DNA of 39,505 bases from Ciborinia camelliae (taxonomy: Eukaryota > Ascomycota > Leotiomycetes > Helotiales > Sclerotiniaceae), in the NCBI GenBank assembly GCA_025890175.1, contig JANPYM010000010.1:2207075-2246579 (forward strand). Reading direction: 5' to 3'. The position numbers and the translations under genes were made by a program. Each line of letters opens with the position of its first letter. Position 1 is the first letter of the stretch. The notes beneath the pieces were generated by a model. The model saw only the letters and a program-made list of their open reading frames with translations, made no database searches and had not been told where the DNA came from. This document shows, one piece after another, positions 32,602-39,505 of this stretch.

Positions 32602-32640
32602 ACCTGATCATGTGACCGGAAACTATGTGACCTGATTCCC

Positions 32641-32975
32641 CAATAAGGATTATCTTATTGGTTAATAGAAATCTTTTGTTCGAATAAGACGTTCGATTAG
32701 TTAATAGGCTTTACGTATTTAAAAATTCACTATCTTTTTGTTTAATTAAATTAATATTATCTTTCGATTATTATTCTTCGTTTTTTACTTTTTGCTTTTC
32801 ACTTTTCGCTTTCTACTTCTTACTTTTGACCTTTTAGACCTTTCGATTTTTTAGATACGTAAAGCTTATTAACTAATCGGGCATTCTGTTCGGGTAAAGT
32901 GTTCCTATTGATTAATCGGGCAATCCGATTATCTAATGGGTGAATGGGGTGGGATTGATGAACGGGGTGGACCAG
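32641..32975. mobile_element. family B foldback element, left-truncated copy abutting element A
   Basis: The right end ends in GGATTGATGAACGGGGTGGA + CCAG exactly as in the intact family B copy at 37149-37509. The inner part of the left arm (TTATTGGTTAATAGAAATCT...CGATTAGTTAATAGGCT) also matches, but the outer ~40 bp of the left end is missing and replaced by family A sequence. The middle is T-rich (TTTTTGCTTTTCACTTTTCG) and non-coding. Confidence 0.7.
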
Positions 32976-34103
32976 ATCAGGTAATCACTACAGATAATAG
33001 CACACTATCCTCATCGTAGTGCCGACGATGGGGATGCCGACAATGTATTGTAAATTTATACTATTGTTGGTTACCTCACTACCACCACGCGTGTGTTTAT
33101 TCTGAGATGAACCGACAATAAAATAATAATTTGAATTTCAAAAGACCTACGGTCCATTGGATTCTCCACTCTCGGGAAATGACTTTATGTCTAACCTTAC
33201 GATGGCGATTATATTCCCATTCATAATACAAACTCTCCATTATTACAATACCTCAAGCCCTGCTTGTATGATTCAATCCGAGCACTTCAAAATCCAATGC
33301 AACCCAACTTAGTTTTTTAATACTTGGTGTGATTGGGCCTCACTTAGCAAGATCAGTCCGATGCTGGAGAGTGAGCTTAACAATTTCCCAGCGTACAATT
33401 CTTTGGGACGTATTAAAAATTCCAGTATGAATATGTAGGTAGCATCGTAGTAATTAATACCTAGATAGGTATAGTATAGTTCCAAGCTAGAAAATACGAT
33501 ATGCCCAAAGTGGTTAGTTTTGTTGTAAGAACACGTGAATGTACATATTATGCACAATAATACAACAAGTTTATGTTTAAGCGAATTCTCCTATTTTTGC
33601 CGATCGCGCATCAAGTGCCGACGCTAAAAGTCTCGGCTTTTTCTTCAACTCAAGAACTGGAATTTCATGCTAGGACAAATCTCCAACTCCAAGATTTGGA
33701 TTAAATCTTTTTATTTGTGTATCAGAGTTTATCCTGGCAAGAGTAGAGTTCACCATGCCTTGGTTTCTCTTTAATTTTAAATCTCAGTAGTAAGGTATTA
33801 AATTTCAACTAGCCTCTCGAAGTGATGAGAAGCCCTTTCCACATCTATAGAAGAGGGCTGTGGGTAGGGGATCATCAGTGGATTACGTACATTGGTGAAA
33901 GGATCACAAATTTATTTGAATAAATTTAAGAAGCAGAGGCTGGAGATAGTGTCGATATGTATGGATGGAGAGGAAAACAGTATTTCTTGGGAGGCCAAAC
34001 TTACTCCAGATGAAGAGGAATAATAAAGGTTGTGCCCAAGTTGCCACAGGAATTCAATAATTTTAACTATGAGTCATTATTTCGAATAAGAAAGATATTA
34101 ACA
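32976..34103. other. intergenic, no supported gene
   Basis: Between element B and the 97-bp tandem repeats. Short frames only; an 82-codon minus frame (33309-33557) has nothing to support it. Confidence 0.5.
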
Positions 34104-34491
34104 TCCATAGGTCAAGATCTCGGTAGTGCTAATTAATTAGTATAATAGTAAAGTTCAACCGTTTCGCCACTTGAAATAATCATAACGTTACCTAAATATA
34201 TCCATAGGTCAAGATATCGACAGCGCTAATTAATTAGTATGATAGTAAAGTTCAACCGTTTCGCTACTTGAAGTAGTTACAACGTTACCTAAATACATCT
34301 ATAGGTTAAGATATCAGCAACGCTAATTAATTAGTATAATAATAAAGTTCAACCGTTTCGTCACTTAAAGTAATCATAACGTTACCTAATTACATTCATA
34401 AGTCAAGATATCGGCAGCGCTAATTAATTAGTATGATAGTAAAGTTCAACCGTTTCGCCACTTGAAGTAGTCATAACGTTACCTAAATACA
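34104..34491 (+). repeat. four tandem 97-bp repeats in the promoter of the gene at 34616
   Basis: Units at 34104-34200, 34201-34297, 34298-34394 and 34395-34491 are each exactly 97 bp with no indels. Every unit contains the palindrome TAATTAATTA, the invariant AAAGTTCAACCGTTTCG and AACGTTACCTAA. Copies differ at about two dozen positions, mostly C/T or G/A. The array stops ~125 bp before the preferred start codon. Confidence 0.92.
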
Positions 34492-34615
34492 TCCACCGAC
34501 ATATATATACAATACCTGAAACCAGCCATTCTCCTTCTCCTACCTGTTCCATCAACGCATACATTAAATGAAATCGACACCCTTCATCTCGGAAAATCCC
34601 ATCCAAACCTTCAAA

Positions 34616-35110
34616 ATGTCTTCCATCAAATCAATTTTCAAACAGCCAGGCTTCATCGACTCACCGGTAAAAATTCTCCGTCTCAAGGAGAAAAGCAAGA
34701 AGAGTGAAAAAGCAAAGGAGCCAGGACGTGAAGCCAAAACCAAAGACTTCCAGTATTATTGCAAGATGAAAGAGAATCCCCGAAAAAAGGAAGACGAGCT
34801 CGCTAAACCCATTTCGACGATTGAAGAACCGAAACCGTTGAAAGAAATGGCCTGCAAGAATGAGATGGTCGTGGACGTGGAATACCAATACACACTCGAT
34901 CATCAAGGAAGACTCGACGCGACGAAGATGCGAAAGGAGGTGGAAGATTATCACGCCGCGGTTGAGGAGATTTGGCTGATGGAGGAAAATAAGTCGTTGG
35001 CTTTCGAACAAAGGAAGATGGTTATCAAGAAGGAAATCACGAGTGTTCTGGTTCAACGAGGAGTCTGTAGGGTTACACACAAGTTGTGCAGGGAGTATAG
35101 GAAGTTGTGA
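34616..35110 (+). CDS. hypothetical lysine/glutamate-rich protein
   Basis: Unrecognised 164-residue protein (180 if the upstream ATG at 34568 is used). I prefer 34616 because its context, CAAAATGTC, fits the fungal initiation consensus, whereas the upstream ATG has T at -3. The N-terminal third is highly basic (LRLKEKSKKSEKAKEPGREAKTK). The middle is acidic. The C-terminal half is helical and probably coiled-coil (MRKEVEDYHAAVEEIWLMEE...FEQRKMVIKKEITSVL). There is no signal peptide or membrane segment. It is intronless, convergent with the gene at 35774-36523, and preceded by the 97-bp repeats. It is probably lineage-restricted. Confidence 0.6.
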   Translation: MSSIKSIFKQPGFIDSPVKILRLKEKSKKSEKAKEPGREAKTKDFQYYCKMKENPRKKEDELAKPISTIEEPKPLKEMACKNEMVVDVEYQYTLDHQGRLDATKMRKEVEDYHAAVEEIWLMEENKSLAFEQRKMVIKKEITSVLVQRGVCRVTHKLCREYRKL

Positions 35111-35773
35111 GTTGTGGGTGGGAAAGATATGGGGATTGATTTATGGGGATTGGTAAACATCTTGTCCGATAGTCCGAATCGCAGTCCAACTCTCAATACC
35201 TTCATTTAAAACAATCAATCTACTTCAAAACATCAAACTCCTTGCCACAATAAATACATATTTAATGATCCATCGCTTTCCAAACATTGAAAACTTGAAT
35301 CTGTTCTACAAATCCGGAAAAATGGACATGCTATGTGGGGAGACAAATCTGTGACAATAAAGATTTAAACTATAAATAATCTTATCATATCCAAACATAT
35401 ATCCGCAATAATTTTTGTACAAGAGTAACGATTAATTAAAAGAGATAGGTTTGTTTTGAGAAGCGAGAAGTCCCAATGAGGAGAGGGGCGGAAGGAGCGA
35501 AATGGTATGGGTAGAGGTGCCGAACATTTCAGAAGGTGAAAGAACAGAAACGATTTACAAACTAGGAAAAGATAATCTTGACACCAGGTTAGGTTAAATG
35601 AGATCAAAGCCTGGATGCACATTTTCAAGTTTTGGATGTCATTATGTGCTCGTCACGGGAATGGTATCATGTTTAACGTGGCATTTGTGAAGAATGGATT
35701 TTATTTAGTTACAATACATGCTGGAATAGTTACAATTTTGAATGAATAAGACTGAGCAGTTGAAGTATTGACG
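35111..35773. other. convergent intergenic region
   Basis: 3' flanks of two convergent genes. An 87-codon minus-strand frame (35365-35628) overlaps what should be 3' UTR and shows no support. Confidence 0.5.
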
Positions 35774-36523
35774 TTATACCTTTGACGGTACTAATAATTG
35801 ATCAGCATGCAGCCTTTTGGCGACCACCAGCATCGCTACCAATTCCGGATCCTTGCTCAAGACTGGCATCTTAGTATCATGCCACGTTTCATCCGTAACA
35901 CACTTCCTCAGAATCTGTGCCAAATCAAAAGCCATGTCAGTGAAAACATCCAGGCGCCCCTCCTCCACCAATGAACGATATTCACTCTTTGCACAGTAGT
36001 CGTCGTAAATTCTCTTATCGATAATCTCTTGATCTTCCTCGCCCGTTGACATCTGCTTTAGAATATGTCCTGCCAAATGCCTAGTTCTCATCACATAATC
36101 TTCCTGCTCCTCCATGAGTCTTTCCCGATTCAGAATTGTCCCATCCAGGCTGTGAATCTTCTCAATAGACGCCCTCGCAGCTTCTATCCTCTTCGGGTGT
36201 TCAACCAGTTCTTTTTGAAAGAACGTTTGCTCCTCGTTATCACAAAAGTCATGCCACTCCCGGATATCATCCTGCGAGACACCCCCCGTTCGATTAATTC
36301 TTGGAATCCATCTCAGCTTCTCTAACTTCGTGATATGCTCTTGGAATAATTGCGTTTTTCTTGCCAGGTGTTCATGCCAGATTCTGTTTTCTGCCATCAT
36401 CTTTTCATCTTCATCAAGCAATCGTTTTTTCTCTTTGATGATGTTCTGGAAATTTGTAGTCAACATCTCCAATGTCTGGTGCGACTCCATCCAAGATTCC
36501 AGTGCTCGATCCATGTTATTCAT
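35774..36523 (-). CDS. hypothetical coiled-coil protein
   Basis: Unrecognised 249-residue intronless protein. It is rich in Glu, Lys, Arg, His and Met with heptad-like helices through most of its length (FQNIIKEKKRLLDEDEKMMAE, LARKTQLFQEHITKLEKLR, EAARASIEKIHSLDGTILNRERL). The C-terminal ~60 residues are more globular (VFTDMAFDLAQILRKCVTDETWHDTKMPVL...VAMLVVAKRLHADQLL). There is no signal peptide, membrane segment or known motif. The first ATG (AGAATGAAT) is used; a second ATG three codons later has an equally good context. The upstream region is a ~109-bp tandem duplication. It pairs convergently with the other K/E-rich gene at 34616. Confidence 0.68.
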   Translation of the reverse strand: MNNMDRALESWMESHQTLEMLTTNFQNIIKEKKRLLDEDEKMMAENRIWHEHLARKTQLFQEHITKLEKLRWIPRINRTGGVSQDDIREWHDFCDNEEQTFFQKELVEHPKRIEAARASIEKIHSLDGTILNRERLMEEQEDYVMRTRHLAGHILKQMSTGEEDQEIIDKRIYDDYCAKSEYRSLVEEGRLDVFTDMAFDLAQILRKCVTDETWHDTKMPVLSKDPELVAMLVVAKRLHADQLLVPSKV

Positions 36524-36565
36524 TCTGGTGGCTAGAGTTGAATATATTGTTTGGTGAAAGATATT

Positions 36566-36770
36566 GTATATACTGGTGTAAATTGAGAGTGAATCGGTCT
36601 CAGTTTATATGTAAGAAGAAGTTGAAGGGATGAGGAAAAGGATGTCCAAATGGAAAATGTAATTGAATATAGTGATGTATACTGGTATAAATTGAGAGTG
36701 AACTGGTGTCAAGTTATATGTATGTAAGTAGAAGTTGAAGGGACGAAGGAAAAAGATTTTCAAATGGGAA
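36566..36770 (-). repeat. ~109-bp direct duplication in the upstream region of the 35774-36523 gene
   Basis: TATACTGGTGTAAATTGAGA (from ~36569) recurs as TATACTGGTATAAATTGAGA (from ~36678), and similarity continues through AGTTATATGTA..GAAGTTGAAGGGA to AAATGG. Copies differ by substitutions and a few small indels. Confidence 0.85.
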
Positions 36771-36920
36771 TTCTTAATCATTTAAATATTCATGGTGAAT
36801 ATAAGGGAGACCTAACTATTAGATAATCAAGTGTCAAAGAGGAAAGGATCCTCTTCAAAAGATCGCCATCTATCTAATGTAGCGGGTGATCACTTGACTA
36901 GCTAGACATTCGTAGACTGC

Positions 36921-36964
36921 GCAACGGGTACCCGCGGGGCGCCTGGCGGGTTATTTGCAAATAA
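36921..36964. other. GC-rich palindromic block at the border of the AT-rich region
   Basis: CGGGTACCCG is a perfect 10-bp palindrome, followed by CGGGGCGCCTGGCGGG and the perfect 14-bp palindrome TTATTTGCAAATAA (36951-36964). Immediately after it the composition drops to about 20% GC. It could be the end of a decayed DNA transposon (inference). Confidence 0.4.
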
Positions 36965-37090
36965 TCTGTGAATTAAATTAATTAATATAAATCAATTATT
37001 TATTATTATAAACTGAAATTGAAAATTTAAAGATATAATGAATTTGTAGAATCTGTTAAGGTATGATGGAAGCATAGGATTGAATTAATC
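36965..37090. other. AT-rich, no gene
   Basis: ATTAAT/TTATTA-rich sequence. GTAGAATCTGTTAA at 37046-37059 has a near reverse complement, TTAACAGAATCTAC, at 37589-37602, on the far side of element B. Confidence 0.4.
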
Positions 37091-37133
37091 GTAGGAATTA
37101 TAGAATCCTCGCAGAGGATTCTATTATTCCTAC
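37091..37133. repeat. 43-bp hairpin with 20-bp stems
   Basis: GTAGGAATTATAGAATCCTC is separated by a 3-base loop (GCA) from its reverse complement (37114-37133), with one mismatch. It lies 15 bp from the left end of family B element 37149-37509. Confidence 0.9.
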
Positions 37134-37148
37134 GAGCGTAGCCGCGTT

Positions 37149-37509
37149 CTGGTCCACCCCGTTCATCAATCCGGTCCATTGATTAATGGGACCACCCCAT
37201 TGGCTAATGGGAATCTCTTACCCAAACGGGATGCCCGATTAGTTAATGGGCTCTACGTACCTAAAATCGAAAGGGCAAGGGGGTAGAAAGCAAAGAAATC
37301 AAAAGATAATATTAATTCAATTGATTTAATAATTTAATTAGTTTAATGATTTAATTAACTTAATTATTTAATTGAACAAAAAGGTAATAAATTTTAAGTA
37401 TATAGAGTTTATTAACTAATTGGGCGTTCCATTCGAGTAAGGGGTTCTTATTAACCAATGGGGTGGTCCTATTAGCTAATGGGCTGGATTGATGAACGGG
37501 GTGGACCAG
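37149..37509. mobile_element. family B foldback (MITE-like) element, intact ends
   Basis: The 361-bp element begins with CTGGTCCACCCCGTTCATCA and ends with its exact reverse complement; 24 bp are perfect and similarity continues for about 125 bp into each arm (CCACCCCATTGG, GATTAGTTAAT, ACGTACCTAAAAT / TATATACTTAAAAT). The ~110-bp centre is TTTAATTA-rich and cannot encode a transposase. Flanks are TT on both sides, which may be the target duplication or part of it. Confidence 0.82.
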
Positions 37510-37683
37510 TTCGTGCTACGCACGGACGCTACGCTACGCGCCGCGCTAAGCTACATAATAACCGGAAAAACCGGAAACGCTTCGCGCTTTAACAGAATCT
37601 ACTTTAATTTCAAAGGACTATATATAACGTAATTTATTACGTAATGGAATATTCACGAGCGGTGCCATTTTTAAAAATAAAAT

Positions 37684-37828
37684 AATCGAGATAATCGAAC
37701 TAATCGAATTAGTCGAACTAATCGAATTAGTCAAATTAGTTGAATTAGTCGAATTAGTCGAACTAATCGAATTAGTCAAATTAGTTGAATTAGTCGAATT
37801 AGTCGAACTAATCGAGCTAATCGAGTGT
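37684..37828. repeat. 9-bp satellite with 45-bp higher-order unit
   Basis: About 16 copies of variants of CGAATTAGT/CGAACTAAT. Within it, five 9-mers (CGAACTAAT, CGAATTAGT, CAAATTAGT, TGAATTAGT, CGAATTAGT) form a 45-bp unit present twice without any difference (37714-37758 and 37759-37803). Confidence 0.92.
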
Positions 37829-38336
37829 AGCGAGAAATGAAAGTTTAAAAGCTTATCTCTATAAATTTTTCTTTTTTTGTCACGCCAAGGCCCCTGCCTA
37901 GTGAATGACAGTCACGTGATTAATCATGTGACCACTATGATCACATGATCACAGTCTATATTAGATAGTATTCTTTTTAAGAGAATCCTTTTCTCTTTAA
38001 TATAGTTCTTTTATTAGATTGTATATCTACGATTTCACTTTTATGATTCTATATAACGCGTATAACATTTTTTATAATATAAAAAAATAATTCTACGAAT
38101 CTATAGTCTGAAAATTTATTTTTCGCGATAACAAGTAAGATTGAAATTATTTATTGTTTTTTATACGTTTTTGTTAAGTTATATTAAAAGTATAGAATTG
38201 GATTTGTTAGGAACTGCTAAGGGTTCCTGTTTAAGGCAGGAGCTAGAGAGCTAGGGCAGGAGCTAAAGAGCTAAAGGGTATTTAAACAGATCCTCTTTTA
38301 GATTAGAATCCTTTCCTCTTTATAGTTTACTATTGA
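37829..38336. other. AT-rich, palindromic motifs, no gene
   Basis: Contains a near-perfect 22-bp palindrome at 37911-37932 (cacgtgattaatcatgtg core), a TGATCACATGATCA near-palindrome just after, and a 20-bp tandem pair at 38235-38274. No coding frame. Confidence 0.5.
38235..38274. repeat. 20-bp tandem pair
   Basis: GGCAGGAGCTAGAGAGCTAG is followed directly by GGCAGGAGCTAAAGAGCTAA; both differences are G to A. Confidence 0.85.
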
Positions 38337-38535
38337 GGAATCAGGTCACATGGTTTCCGGTCACATGATCAGGGATCACGTGGTAAGCTATACCGCATAG
38401 AGTATGGAGAAGTAGCATATAAGGGCAACTGGGCTGCCATTAAATATATATTTTTTAATTAAAACAATCTATTATATTTTATTCTAGTATTTTCTTTTTA
38501 TTATATTATTAATTATTTTAGGATATATAATTAAT
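38337..38535. mobile_element. single decayed arm of foldback family A
   Basis: Matches the reverse complement of the right arm of element 32133-32601 and its extension: GAATCAGGTCACAT, TTTCCGGTCACATGATCAGG, CACGTGGTAAGCTATACCG, GGGCTGCCAT. From about 38501 the match is to an AT-converted version in which nearly all differences are C to T or G to A. Confidence 0.75.
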
Positions 38536-39505
38536 AATGTTGCAAGTTCGAATTTTAGGCATATACAGGGGGTATATGCCAGTGGTGTAGGGTGTCTAGT
38601 TGATTAATACGCACTTTTTATTATAAATAAATTAAATATTAAGAGATAATAGTAGTTATATTATATATTTATATATAATATATAAAATAGTATTATTGTG
38701 GTACAAAATCAAAAATTAGAATTAAAATGAAAATATCTTATTATATTGTTTTTTCCAATTGAAATTCGAATAAAAAATTAATCTTTTCTAATGCGGCGTT
38801 TTGAATTCTAAAAGAACTCTATACGATTTGAATGATTATATTAGGTATATGTTTGCATAATATTTGTGTAATTTGTACTACCATATTGTACATTTAATTA
38901 TACCCTATATAATTAAATAAATATATAATTTATTAATTATTTAATTAATTAATTAATATATTTAATTAAATAAATAAATTATATAATTAATTAAGAAATA
39001 AATATTATATATTTAATTAAAATATAATATACCCCCCTTAATAGCTTTTTTTTGAAAAATAAAATAAAATAAAATAAAATAAAAAATAAATTTATAAAAA
39101 TAAAATAAAATAAAATAAAATATAAATATATATATATAATATATATAAATATCGATTTTATTTTTAAAATTAATATTTTTTAAAATAAAATTTTTTGATT
39201 TTATTTTTTTTAATATTAATTTTATAATAATTAAATTAATAAAATTAATTTAATTAATTTTATTGATATATATATTTATTTATTTATATATATATATATT
39301 TTAAATAAATTTATAAAATGAAATAAAATAAAATACGAATATATATATATAATATATATAGATATTGATTTTATTTTTAAAATTAATATTTTTTAAAATA
39401 AAAATCTTTTGATTTTATTCTTTTTAATATTAATTTTTTAATAATTAAATTAATAAAATTAATTTAATTAATAAAATTAATTTAATTAATTTTATTAATA
39501 TATAT
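38536..39505. other. extremely AT-rich block with ~215-bp duplication
   Basis: Composed of TTAATTAA, AAAATAAAAT and TATATA blocks with almost no G or C after 38900. Two copies of a ~213-219-bp unit are visible: ATAAATTTATAAAA at ~39086 and ~39305, ATAT[C/T]GATTTTATTTTTAA at ~39149 and ~39362, TAATATTAATTTT at ~39211 and ~39425. No gene. Could be RIP-converted repeats, a centromere- or subtelomere-type AT isochore, or a scaffold end. Confidence 0.7.

Noticed and set aside
34104..34491. CRISPR array
   Set aside because: The 97-bp units are adjacent without unique spacers and the genome is eukaryotic.
37091..37133. Intrinsic transcription terminator
   Set aside because: The hairpin lacks a following U tract, and such terminators are not used for fungal nuclear genes.
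38540..38560. tRNA T-loop-like GTTCGAATT
   Set aside because: No acceptor or anticodon stem could be formed around it.

Overview
This window looks like the nuclear genome of a filamentous ascomycete (Pezizomycotina; a Leotiomycete such as a Sclerotiniaceae member is my best but tentative guess). The evidence is short introns of about 48-98 nt with GTAAGT-type donors and a CTAAC branch site; single-copy eukaryotic housekeeping genes (TSR3, a GGA clathrin adaptor, a Pml1/SNIP1-like FHA protein); a fungal-type hydrolase/NB-ARC NLR; and repeats whose copies differ mainly by C>T/G>A changes, as repeat-induced point mutation (RIP) would leave. No rRNA, tRNA or CRISPR was seen.

Layout. (1) 0-9 kb: a gene-poor stretch with four small, intronless, apparently orphan genes for single-pass membrane proteins (134-1303, 3111-3476, 4334-4795, 7333-7737) and a broken fifth (5688-6131). 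Most have a short N-terminus with an N-glycosylation sequon, one membrane segment and a disordered, acidic or repeat-rich tail; two end in PPxY motifs. Two more of this type lie at 27521-27718 and 29721-30374. (2) 9-14.4 kb: one large minus-strand gene for an NLR-like protein with an alpha/beta-hydrolase domain, an NB-ARC domain, a winged helix and a disordered tail of about 775 residues where repeats would be expected. (3) 16.2-26.4 kb: the conserved core, with a Pml1/SNIP1-like splicing factor, an uncharacterised coiled-coil/proline-rich protein, a frameshifted HEAT-like pseudogene, then TSR3 and GGA transcribed divergently from a 300-bp promoter. (4) 34-36.5 kb: two convergent, lysine/glutamate-rich orphan genes, each preceded by a tandem repeat (97 bp x4; about 109 bp x2). 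(5) 32.1-33.0 kb and 36.9-39.5 kb: AT-rich repeat territory with two families of foldback (MITE-like) elements, a RIP-decayed arm of one of them, a 20-bp-stem hairpin, a higher-order 9-mer satellite and a final extremely AT-rich block with a ~215-bp duplication.

The housekeeping genes have known, unrelated roles: 18S rRNA modification, pre-mRNA retention/splicing and trans-Golgi sorting. The NLR would be expected to act in non-self recognition or programmed cell death. Functions of the small membrane proteins are unknown. Exon joins were deduced by eye from reading frame and splice consensus; one junction in the NLR gene remains uncertain.
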